A DNA stretch of 9,898 nt from Holophagales bacterium UBA5066 (GTDB taxonomy: Bacteria; Acidobacteriota; Thermoanaerobaculia; UBA5066). Of this stretch, positions 1-6,637 are shown in pieces. How positions within the stretch are numbered: the stretch's first letter is position 1; every line of letters starts with the position of its first letter. The stretch lies in assembly GCA_002414905.1 (NCBI GenBank), contig DIAY01000043.1, positions 15,037 through 24,934 on the forward strand, read 5' to 3'. Made by a program: the position numbers and the translations under genes. The notes under the pieces are model-generated. The model made no database searches, was not told the DNA's origin, and was given only the letters and a program-made list of their open reading frames with translations.

Positions 1-596
1 GTGCCGCCGCCGAGGTCGTAGACGGCGATCGTCTCGTTCTTCCGGCCCCGCTCCAGCCCGTACGCCAGCGAAGCCGCCGTCGGCTCGTTGATGATGCGGA
101 GGACCTCGAGCCCGGCGACGCGGCCCGCGTCGCGCGTCGCCTGCCTCTGCGAGTCGTCGAAGTAGGCCGGGACCGTGATGATCGCCTCCCGGATCTCCTC
201 TCCCACCGCTTCCTCGCAGAACTCCTTGAGCTCACGAAGGACGAAGGCGACGATCTCCTCGGAGGCGTAGTCGCGGTCTCTCACCCGGATCTTCACGTCG
301 CCGTTCGGCGCGGGAACGATGGGGTAGGAGAGGTGCTCCCGGGCGTGCTGGATCTCCGCGTCGTCCCACTTCCGGCCGATGAGCCTCTTGACGGCGTAGA
401 TCGTCTGCGTCGGGTTCGTGATGGCCTGCCGCTTCGCGATCTGGCCGACGAGCCGCTCGCCGTCCTCGGTGAAGGCGACGATCGAGGGAGTCGTCCGCGC
501 CCCTTCCCGGTTCGAAATCACCTGCGGCGCCCCGAGCTCGATGACGGCCGCGCAGGAGTTGGTCGTCCCGAGGTCGATGCCGATGACCTTTCCCAA
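1..596 (-). CDS. dnaK: Molecular chaperone DnaK (Hsp70), N-terminal part, truncated by window edge
   Basis: Hsp70 ATPase that binds and releases unfolded polypeptides in the cytoplasm, working with DnaJ and the exchange factor GrpE. Translating the minus strand from 596 gives the Hsp70 nucleotide-binding domain from its first residues: MGKVIGIDLGTTNS (phosphate-1 loop), then NREGARTTPS, the AVKRLIGRKW segment, VPAYFDDSQRQATRDAG, INEPTAASLAYG, and finally the phosphate-2 loop YDLGGGT at the window edge. About 198 codons are present, roughly the first third of the family's usual length. The start is taken as TTG at 596-594, because the conserved N-terminus begins there, a strong Shine-Dalgarno lies 6 bases upstream, and the only nearby upstream ATG runs into a stop at once. 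It is the third gene of the hrcA-grpE-dnaK operon, 20 bases after grpE. The identification is essentially certain; the truncation is only the window boundary. Confidence 0.97.
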   Translation of the reverse strand, partial: MGKVIGIDLGTTNSCAAVIELGAPQVISNREGARTTPSIVAFTEDGERLVGQIAKRQAITNPTQTIYAVKRLIGRKWDDAEIQHAREHLSYPIVPAPNGDVKIRVRDRDYASEEIVAFVLRELKEFCEEAVGEEIREAIITVPAYFDDSQRQATRDAGRVAGLEVLRIINEPTAASLAYGLERGRKNETIAVYDLGGG

Positions 597-601
597 TCTC
601 T

Positions 602-609
602 ACCTCCCC
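602..609 (-). promoter_or_regulatory. Shine-Dalgarno of dnaK that fixes its TTG start
   Basis: On the minus strand this reads GGGGAGGT. Its GGAGG core (607-603) is 6 bases from the TTG at 596-594. It is the main evidence that dnaK begins at TTG rather than at an ATG. Confidence 0.8.
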
Positions 610-616
610 ATCCTCG

Positions 617-1327
617 TCACGCTCGGGCCTCCTGGGCGGGGCCGGCCGCGATCGCCGAGACTTTGACCAGAGCGGGGCGAAGCAGCCTCTCGTTCAGGAT
701 GTACCCCTTCTGGAAGACCTCGATGACGGTCCCTGGCGGGACGTCGGAGGCTTCTCCGCGCATCATCGCCTCGTGGAACTGCGGATCGAAGGGTGTCCCG
801 AGCGCCTGGATCTCGGTCACACCGTACTTCCTGAGGACCTCCGACAGCTGCCGCGCGATCATCTCGACGCCCGGCCGGAAGGTCTCCTCGCTGGCTGAGG
901 ACGCATGCGCGAGGGCTCGCTCGAAATTGTCGAGGACGCCGACGAGGTCTCGCATCGTCTCGGTCAGGGCGTACCTGACGTAGTCGGCCTTGTCGCGCTC
1001 CATCCGCTTCCGGAGGTTTTCGAAATCGGCCGCCTTGCGCAGCAACGCCTCCCGCAGGCGTCCGGCCTCTTCCTCGGCCACGAGCGCACGTTCCCGTTCC
1101 TCTTCCAGACGCCCGGGAGGGGCTTCCGATGCCTCTGCCACGTCAGATCCCCCCTCGACCGCGACCGGCCGGATGCCGTGCGAGCCCGTTCGATGGCGTT
1201 GCTCGACCGCAGCGACGGCCCGTTCCGCGGCCTCGAGGGCGTTTGCGACGTCCTCCGGTCCTCCGGCCTCGTCCAGATAGACGACCTCGTCCTCCGGCGG
1301 GACCGGGCGTCCGTCGTTCTCCCCCAT
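617..1327 (-). CDS. grpE: Nucleotide exchange factor GrpE
   Basis: Homodimeric cochaperone that releases ADP from DnaK. The 236-residue product has an acidic, poorly conserved N-terminal arm (about 1-70). A long charged helix expected to form the dimer coiled coil follows (about 72-125, with DFENLRKRMERDK at 101-113), then the C-terminal beta domain that contacts DnaK. Family signatures there are FDPQFHEAM (180-188) and VFQKGYILNERLLRPALVKV (204-223). It is longer than many GrpE proteins because of the N-terminal arm and a short tail after the last signature. The ATG at 1327 shares its A with the hrcA stop (TAATG), and the minus strand carries GGAGGG about 6 bases upstream, so translational coupling to hrcA is likely. 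The function assignment is secure. Confidence 0.97.
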   Translation of the reverse strand: MGENDGRPVPPEDEVVYLDEAGGPEDVANALEAAERAVAAVEQRHRTGSHGIRPVAVEGGSDVAEASEAPPGRLEEERERALVAEEEAGRLREALLRKAADFENLRKRMERDKADYVRYALTETMRDLVGVLDNFERALAHASSASEETFRPGVEMIARQLSEVLRKYGVTEIQALGTPFDPQFHEAMMRGEASDVPPGTVIEVFQKGYILNERLLRPALVKVSAIAAGPAQEARA

Positions 1328-2385
1328 TACATACCCTCCGATAAGCGCATCGTCACGTAGCGCCCGAGCTCCTCCACGAGCGGGACGACGCGAGGATATT
1401 CCATTCTCCGCGGGCCGATGACTCCGAGAGCCCCGAGGATCCTGTCGCCGCTCATGTAGGCCGTCACGACCACCGCCGTCTGGGTCTCCTCCGTGAAGGC
1501 GGAGTCCGAGCCGATGACAACCGCCGGCTGGCTCTCGCCGGCGAGACAGTCGGTGAGGAGGTCGACGAGACGGGCTTCCTCCTCCAGCGCGCGGTACATC
1601 CTCCTGAGCGAATCGACGTCGCGCTGGAACTCCGGCTTCTCCAGGATCGTCCCGGCCCCTTCCATCACGAGCGTCTCCGCGCCGGTTCTCTCGTCCGCGA
1701 AGGCCTGCCCGGCCAGCTCGAGGGCCCGTGCGATCTCCGCGTCGAACCGCACCTTCTCGTCCTGGAGCGCCGAGACGAGCGAAGTCCGGATCTCGAGAAG
1801 CGTCCGGCCCGCGAACTCGGCGGTGAGGCGATTAGACGCGTTCTGGAGAGCCTCTGGCGAGAAGTCCTCACGCGTCTCGATCAGCCGGCTTCCGACGAGC
1901 CCCTCTCCCGAAACCGTCACCACGACGACTTTCCTCTCGGCGACTCTCGTGAAATGAACGGAACGGAGAACGACATGAGCCGAGTCCGGTGCCGCCACCA
2001 CCGCGACTTCGCCAGTCAGCTCCGAGAGGACCCGGCACGCGGCGTGAAGGAACCGCTCCAGCTCGAAGGGCTCCGATCCGAGCCCGCTCGCGATCTTCGC
2101 CTTCTCCGCCAGACCCGGTGGCCGCGCCGTCATCAGCTCCTTTACGTAGGTCCGGTACCCGAGGTCGGTCGGGACCCGTCCCGCAGAGGCGTGGGGGTGC
2201 GTCAGATACCCGAGGTCCTCGAGCTCCGCCATTGCGCTCCGCAGGGATGCCGAGGAGAGGGAGAAGCCCCCGCTCCTCGTCAGAAGGCGGGAGGAAACCG
2301 GCGCCGCGCTGAGGATGTACGCTCCGACCACCGACGCGAGGACTTCTCGCGATCTCTGGTCGAGCTGGTTCCAGGCGCCGATCAT
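1327..2385 (-). CDS. hrcA: Heat-inducible transcription repressor HrcA
   Basis: Repressor of class I heat-shock genes, normally acting at CIRCE operators and kept active by GroEL in the species studied. The 352 residues match the family length. An N-terminal winged-helix domain (about 1-80) contains SREVLASVVGAYI, the recognition region SLSSASLRSAMAELEDLGYL, and the diagnostic segment HPHASAGRVPTDLGYRTYV (63-81). A GAF-like and dimerisation domain follows and ends with GVIGPRRMEYPRVVPLVEEL near the C-terminus. The ATG at 2385 follows a minus-strand AGGAGGGG about 11 bases upstream. It is the first gene of the hrcA-grpE-dnaK operon and overlaps grpE by one base. Autoregulation would be expected, but no CIRCE is recognisable upstream; two other inverted repeats are there instead (annotated separately). 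Identity is clear; the operator is unknown. Confidence 0.96.
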   Translation of the reverse strand: MIGAWNQLDQRSREVLASVVGAYILSAAPVSSRLLTRSGGFSLSSASLRSAMAELEDLGYLTHPHASAGRVPTDLGYRTYVKELMTARPPGLAEKAKIASGLGSEPFELERFLHAACRVLSELTGEVAVVAAPDSAHVVLRSVHFTRVAERKVVVVTVSGEGLVGSRLIETREDFSPEALQNASNRLTAEFAGRTLLEIRTSLVSALQDEKVRFDAEIARALELAGQAFADERTGAETLVMEGAGTILEKPEFQRDVDSLRRMYRALEEEARLVDLLTDCLAGESQPAVVIGSDSAFTEETQTAVVVTAYMSGDRILGALGVIGPRRMEYPRVVPLVEELGRYVTMRLSEGM

Positions 2386-2436
2386 GATCTCGCGTCCCCT
2401 CCTGCGCTAACGTACACCCTGCACGGCCCGAACGAT

Positions 2437-2452
2437 CCCGCTCCGTAGCGGG
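2437..2452. repeat. Perfect inverted repeat in the hrcA / DUF2520 divergent region
   Basis: CCCGCT-CCGT-AGCGGG forms perfect 6-base arms around a 4-base centre. It lies between the divergently transcribed hrcA (start 2385) and the DUF2520 gene (start 2484), where an operator would sit. It is not followed by a T tract on either strand, so it is not a convincing terminator. Whether any protein binds it is not known. Confidence 0.5.
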
Positions 2453-2456
2453 TGAC

Positions 2457-2470
2457 GCGGGCCGGCCCGC
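2457..2470. repeat. 14-base perfect palindrome in the same divergent region
   Basis: GCGGGCCGGCCCGC equals its own reverse complement. It lies only four bases from the 2437-2452 repeat, with centres 19 bases apart (about two helical turns). A GC-only palindrome is easier to get by chance in this base composition, so on its own the support is modest. Confidence 0.4.
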
Positions 2471-2483
2471 TGGCGACGCGAAG

Positions 2484-3317
2484 ATGATAGCAGTCAGACC
2501 CCTCCCGCCCCGCGCGGTCGTCGTCGGGAAAGGCCGGCTGGGCAGGGCCCTCGCCGAATGCCTCGGTCACGCCGGAAGCCCGCCTGCCGTCTTTGCGGGA
2601 CGAGAGGGTCGCGCCCACCCGGGCGAGATCGTCCTGGCAGCCCGAAAGGCCGGGCCTGACGTCTTTCTCCTCCTGGCGGTGCGCGACGATGCCCTCGCCG
2701 GGCTCGCCGGCGCGCTGGCCGAAGTGGCTGCAGGGCTCCCCGCCGGCGCAGTAGCGCTCCACCACTCGGGTGCCCACGACACGGAGGTTCTCGCCCCCCT
2801 CGCCGGGACGGGCCTGGCGACCGGATCGTGCCATCCCCTGCAGACCTTCACCGGATCGCCTGGCGACGCCGCGAGGTTCCCGGGGATCACCTTCGCGATC
2901 GACGGCTCGGGGCCAGGCCTCGCCGCGGCCCGGAGCCTCGCGCTCGCCCTCGGGGGCCGTCCCATTGTCGTGACGTCCGGTCATCGTCCGCTCTACCACC
3001 TCGCGGCCTCGCTCGGTGCCAACGGGTTGACGGGTCTCGTCGCCGCTTCGCGAGATGCGCTGGTCGGGGCGGGGCTCGCACCCGAGGACGCCCTCGAGGC
3101 CCTCGCGCCGCTCCTGAGGTCCGCGCTCGAGGAGGCTCTCCGCCTTGGCCCGGAGGCGTCGCTCACCGGCCCCGTCGCCCGAGGCGACGAGGCGACCCTC
3201 GAAAGGCACCGCCGGACCCTCCTCGCCTGGGACGCCCGGCGCGTCGCGCTGCTCGAAGCTTTGCTCCGGGAGCAGCGACGGCTGGTGCCTCTCGGCCCGG
3301 GCGGGGCGGAATGCTAA
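2484..3317 (+). CDS. Rossmann-like and DUF2520 domain-containing protein
   Basis: A 277-residue member of the Rossmann-like/DUF2520 family, which resembles NAD(P)-dependent oxidoreductases such as ketopantoate reductase; its substrate is not established. Visible features: an N-terminal dinucleotide-binding strand-turn-helix VVVGKGRLGRAL (12-23, with a GxGxxG loop), then LLLAVRDDAL, the HHSGAHD motif, and the family hallmark CHPLQTF (116-122). A helical C-terminal dimerisation-type domain includes HRPLYHLAASLGANGL and GPVARGD (229-235). The start is the ATG ten codons before the nucleotide-binding loop; its Shine-Dalgarno is weak (GCGAAG directly upstream). It is divergent from hrcA, so the two share a 98-base promoter region. 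Its stop codon overlaps the putative promoter of the next gene, so it is probably not in the same primary transcription unit. The family call is firm, the enzymatic role open. Confidence 0.88.
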   Translation: MIAVRPLPPRAVVVGKGRLGRALAECLGHAGSPPAVFAGREGRAHPGEIVLAARKAGPDVFLLLAVRDDALAGLAGALAEVAAGLPAGAVALHHSGAHDTEVLAPLAGTGLATGSCHPLQTFTGSPGDAARFPGITFAIDGSGPGLAAARSLALALGGRPIVVTSGHRPLYHLAASLGANGLTGLVAASRDALVGAGLAPEDALEALAPLLRSALEEALRLGPEASLTGPVARGDEATLERHRRTLLAWDARRVALLEALLREQRRLVPLGPGGAEC

Positions 3318-3320
3318 AAT
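3312..3320 (+). promoter_or_regulatory. Candidate extended -10 promoter for the GTPase gene
   Basis: TGCTAAAAT is an extended -10 element: TG, one base, then TAAAAT, which matches TATAAT at five of six positions. No good -35 hexamer lies 16-18 bases upstream, as is tolerated for extended -10 promoters. It overlaps the TAA stop of the upstream gene and would start a transcript near 3327, about 40 bases before the GTPase ATG. A similar TGCTAGGAT sits before secA. Confidence 0.45.
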
Positions 3321-3367
3321 CACCCGTTCACTGAAGAGGAGGCCTGGCCGGCCCACCGCATAAAAGA

Positions 3368-4729
3368 ATGGTTTTCTTCAACTACGCCACCATGCAGATG
3401 GCCGCCAAGATCGTCTACTACGGTCCTGGACTGTGCGGGAAGACGACCAATCTCCACGTCATCTACGGCCGTACCGCCCCGACAGCCCGGGGCGAGATGG
3501 TGTCCCTCGAGACCGAGACCGACCGGACCCTCTTCTTCGACCTCCTGCCGATCGACGTCGGCGTCATCGGGGGCTTCAAGACCCGGCTGCAGCTCTATAC
3601 CGTTCCCGGGCAGGTCTTCTACAACACCACCCGCAAGCTCGTCCTCAAGGGGGTCGACGGCATCGTCTTCGTAGCCGACTCCCAACGTCCGATGCTGGAA
3701 CCGAACAAGGAGAGCTTCAGGAACCTGCGGGAGAACCTCGCCGAGATCGGGGTGAACGTCGACGAGGTCCCGCTGGTCCTCCAGTACAACAAGCGCGATC
3801 TCGCCAACATCCTCTCGGTGGAAGAGCTCGATGCCGCGCTGAATCCCGAAGGAGGCTTCGAGGCCTTCGAGTCCTCCGCGGCGAACGGGACCGGCGTCTT
3901 CGAGACGTTGAAGGGGATCTCCAAGCTGACGCTTCGTGCCCTGCGCTCCCGGATGTCCGGAGATGTCCGCCGGCCAGCGGTCTTCGCTGCGCCGGCCACC
4001 CCTGCCCCGAGCCTTGCCGCCCCTGCCGGGGCGGAAGCTCGTCCCCCTTCCGGCATCTCTCCACCTCCAGGCACCCAGGAGGTCCGCTCCGCCCCTCCCT
4101 CCTCTGCGACCCTCGATCGCCTTGCGAAGTTCTCCGAGATTGCGCGACGGCAGGCGACCGAAGGGTCCTTTGCCGACACCGCCACCTCGCCTTCCGAGGC
4201 CGGAGTCCCTGTCCCCGGGGAGGCCCCTGGCGCGCCCGAGAACACCTCCAGGACGGCGATCGAATCTGCCCAGGCCGCTGAAGAGGCGGCGGCCGACATC
4301 AGCTTCGGCGAGTCGGCGAGTTCGGCGCCCACGCCCGCCGAGCCGGCGGTCAAGCACGTCAAGGTCCGTTCGAGCGTCGATATCCTCTCGGAGCTCGACA
4401 AGCTCCGAAAGATATCGACCCAGAAAGCATCCTCTGGCTCGGGTCCAGGGAGTCGCGCCGACTCGGGGCGGCCCCGCGCCTCGGGCGCATCCATTGACGA
4501 CCTCCTCGCGTCCAACCTGAATCACAAGAAGGACGTCACCCGGTCCTTCGACCTCACGATCCCGCGCCAGGTGCTGGGAAGGAGCCGACAGGTGACGATC
4601 GAGCTGAAGTTCTCCGACGGAGCCGGCAGCCCCCTTCCAACCGACAGCAGCTTCTCGATCGACCTCTCGAGCTCGGCCGACCTGCAGAAGCTCCTGCTCT
4701 CCCTCCGCTTCAACGTGCAGGCGGAGTAG
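3368..4729 (+). CDS. MglA-family small GTPase with long C-terminal extension
   Basis: Cytoplasmic Ras-like GTPase of the MglA family, which sets cell polarity or motility in bacteria such as Myxococcus. The G domain (about 1-195) is complete: P-loop GPGLCGKT (19-26), TETDRTLFF around the switch I threonine T54, TVPGQ (78-82, switch II glutamine Q82), NKRD (141-144) and SSAAN (169-173). Classical MglA stops near 195 residues, but this protein has 453. The rest is a Pro/Ala/Ser-rich, probably disordered linker (about 200-325), a short amphipathic helix RSSVDILSELDKLRKI (334-349), a second low-complexity stretch, and an apparent folded C-terminal segment (393-453) with alternating hydrophobic strands (DLTIPRQV, VTIELKF, SFSIDL) and a final helix. 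The ATG fits the family N-terminus (FFNYATMQMAAKIVYYG), although its Shine-Dalgarno is weak. No mglB-like GAP gene is adjacent. It lies 8 bases before the transglycosylase gene. The GTPase call is secure; the tail's function is unknown. Confidence 0.93.
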   Translation: MVFFNYATMQMAAKIVYYGPGLCGKTTNLHVIYGRTAPTARGEMVSLETETDRTLFFDLLPIDVGVIGGFKTRLQLYTVPGQVFYNTTRKLVLKGVDGIVFVADSQRPMLEPNKESFRNLRENLAEIGVNVDEVPLVLQYNKRDLANILSVEELDAALNPEGGFEAFESSAANGTGVFETLKGISKLTLRALRSRMSGDVRRPAVFAAPATPAPSLAAPAGAEARPPSGISPPPGTQEVRSAPPSSATLDRLAKFSEIARRQATEGSFADTATSPSEAGVPVPGEAPGAPENTSRTAIESAQAAEEAAADISFGESASSAPTPAEPAVKHVKVRSSVDILSELDKLRKISTQKASSGSGPGSRADSGRPRASGASIDDLLASNLNHKKDVTRSFDLTIPRQVLGRSRQVTIELKFSDGAGSPLPTDSSFSIDLSSSADLQKLLLSLRFNVQAE

Positions 4730-4737
4730 CGGTCCAC

Positions 4738-6627
4738 GTGACGACAGAGACGACCGGACAGGCCCGCCCCCGCCCCCACCCTCGCGGGAGGCTCCTCGCC
4801 TTCGGCCTCCTTGCACCCCTTCTCCTGACGGGCTGTTCGTCCACGCCGAGTCCTTCTCTCTCCCCGGCCCCCGCCGTGGCCGCGGCGACGGACCCCGCCA
4901 CGAGCTGCCCGCCGCCGGACCCGAGGCAGGAGGCGAGCGACCGCTTCCACCGCGGAAAGACCTACGCCATCGCCGGAGATACGAACTGCGCGCGGCTCGA
5001 ATTCGAAGCGGCCCTCGAGGGATTCCGGACCGCGACGCGCCCCGGAAACGCGGGAGACCTCGCCTTCGCGGGTCAGCTCTTCGACAGCGTTCGTCTCTAC
5101 GAAATGGTCTCCGGCGAAGACGAGAGCGAGACCGTTCCCGATTCCGGACGGCGAGACGGGCTGCTCGCACGGGAGACCACCACGCCCAGTGCTGACGAGC
5201 TCGCCGCGGCTCGCCGGGAGATCGAGGAGGCCGGCGCCAGCCTCGCTTTCGACGTCCCGATCGTCATCAACGACGCCGTACTCGACGCCGTCGCCTACTA
5301 CCAGTTCCGGACGCCGAAGGCGTTCGCAGGAGCCCTTCAGCGGAGCGGACGATACCTCCCCCTGATGCGCTCGATCCTTCGCGAAAACGGGCTTCCCGAA
5401 GACCTCGTCTACATCGCGATGATCGAGTCGGCCTTCAAGTCGCAGGCGCATTCCCGGGCCGCGGCGACGGGCTACTGGCAGTTCATCTCCGGGACGGGAA
5501 AACGCTACGGCCTGAAGACGACCCGCGAGATCGAAGAGCGTAGCGACCCCGTCAAGTCGACCCGTGCCGCTGCCGCATACTTCAGGGATCTCTACGAGAT
5601 GTTCGGCGACTGGTATCTCGCGATGGCGGCGTACAACGCCGGCGAGGGACGGATCCTGCGCGGACTCCAGAGAACCGGGGCGAAGGACTACTGGGAGCTG
5701 CGCGACGCGAACGCTCTTCACCGCGAGACGCGGGACTACGTCCCGTTCTTCATCGCGACGGCCCTGATCGCCAAGGACCCGGCTCGATTCGGGTTCGAGG
5801 TCGTGCCGGACCCGCCGCTCGACTTCGACGTCGTGGAGCTACCCCGTCCGGTCGAAATCGCCCGGATCGCCCGGGAGCTCGGCGTCAGCCCCGAAACGAT
5901 CAAGTCGCTCAACGGAGAGATCCGCGGCCGGAACACGCCACGGGGCGTTTCAGCCTACCCATTGAGGCTGCCCAGAGGGGCGGGACCCGTTCTCACCGCT
6001 CGCCTGACGAGCATTCCCGCCGCGCCCGAGTATCGGGAGCGCCGCGTTACGGTGCGAAAGGGTGAGACTCTCGCCCGCTTCGCGGCCCGGAACAAGATCA
6101 GCGTGGCCGAGGTTCGTGCGGCGAACGACCTGCGCCCGAATGCAAAGCTCCGGAGGGGGTCCGTTCTCATCGTGCCGGTCCGAAGTTCGGGCCGGGCTCC
6201 AGCCCTGAAAGCTCTCGCAGAAGCTGCGGACGCATCGACCGTCATCGGCGAGCCGATCCGGGGCGAGATCCGCGCGCTCCCGACTCCTTCGGCCGCCGTC
6301 GCCGACGCCGAATCGCTGGGCCACGGTTTCTCCATGGCTCCGACCCCGCCGCCGGCTTCCGTACCGCTCCCATCGCGCATCGAGATCCCCGCCAGCGGCT
6401 TCGAGCCGGTCATGCGGCCAGTCCCGACCAGCCGGAAGGTCGCCGCGCAGGCTCCTGCCGCCAAACGCCGCGGCATGCACACGGTCCGGAAGGGCGAAAC
6501 CCTCTACCGGATCGCGAGCCGCTACGGCGTGAGCGTGGAGAAGCTGCGGCGAGAGAACCAGATTGGTCGGAAGGGCGCCATCCGGGTCGGGCAGAGACTC
6601 GCCTTGCCGCAGGCCGAAGGCCGCTGA
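4738..6627 (+). CDS. Lipoprotein lytic transglycosylase, MltD-like, with LysM repeats
   Basis: Peptidoglycan-cleaving enzyme expected to be lipid-anchored in the periplasm. It starts at GTG, 8 bases after the GTPase stop, with GGAG about 11 bases upstream. A lipoprotein signal is clear: basic RPRPHPRGR, a hydrophobic stretch, and the lipobox LLTG-C with C33 as the lipidated cysteine. Residues 68-124 form a helical, TPR-like region (DRFHRGKTYAIAGD and onward). The SLT goose-type lysozyme domain covers about 172-340: the catalytic glutamate is E230 in AMIESAFKSQAHS, followed by AAATGYWQFISGTGKRYGL and MAAYNAGEGRI. Residues 362-414 look like the degenerate LysM-like segment seen in MltD relatives. 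Two clear LysM domains follow, about 437-481 (VTVRKGETLARFA) and 581-627 (HTVRKGETLYRIA), separated by a Pro-rich linker. LysM binds glycan strands. The context suggests co-transcription with the GTPase and the ComM-like gene. All key residues are present. Confidence 0.93.
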   Translation: MTTETTGQARPRPHPRGRLLAFGLLAPLLLTGCSSTPSPSLSPAPAVAAATDPATSCPPPDPRQEASDRFHRGKTYAIAGDTNCARLEFEAALEGFRTATRPGNAGDLAFAGQLFDSVRLYEMVSGEDESETVPDSGRRDGLLARETTTPSADELAAARREIEEAGASLAFDVPIVINDAVLDAVAYYQFRTPKAFAGALQRSGRYLPLMRSILRENGLPEDLVYIAMIESAFKSQAHSRAAATGYWQFISGTGKRYGLKTTREIEERSDPVKSTRAAAAYFRDLYEMFGDWYLAMAAYNAGEGRILRGLQRTGAKDYWELRDANALHRETRDYVPFFIATALIAKDPARFGFEVVPDPPLDFDVVELPRPVEIARIARELGVSPETIKSLNGEIRGRNTPRGVSAYPLRLPRGAGPVLTARLTSIPAAPEYRERRVTVRKGETLARFAARNKISVAEVRAANDLRPNAKLRRGSVLIVPVRSSGRAPALKALAEAADASTVIGEPIRGEIRALPTPSAAVADAESLGHGFSMAPTPPPASVPLPSRIEIPASGFEPVMRPVPTSRKVAAQAPAAKRRGMHTVRKGETLYRIASRYGVSVEKLRRENQIGRKGAIRVGQRLALPQAEGR

Positions 6628-6637
6628 TCCAAATCGG

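Noticed and set aside
2386..2483. Canonical CIRCE operator or heat-shock sigma promoter upstream of hrcA
   Set aside because: Looked for on both strands. Only a partial TTAGC half-site match was seen, without a GAGTGCTAA partner at nine bases and without a sigma-32-like pair.
3344..3367. CTG at 3344 as an N-terminally extended GTPase start
   Set aside because: It is in frame, but only 1 base from GAGGAGG, and the family N-terminus begins at the ATG at 3368.
3320..5170. 616-codon open frame on the minus strand across the GTPase and transglycosylase genes
   Set aside because: Its product is low-complexity Arg/Gly-rich with no recognisable domain, and it lies opposite two genes with clear families. 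Long antisense frames are expected in GC-rich DNA.
4522..5721. 399-codon minus-strand open frame opposite the GTPase end and transglycosylase
   Set aside because: No family motif is visible and it covers the conserved SLT region on the other strand; treated as a shadow.
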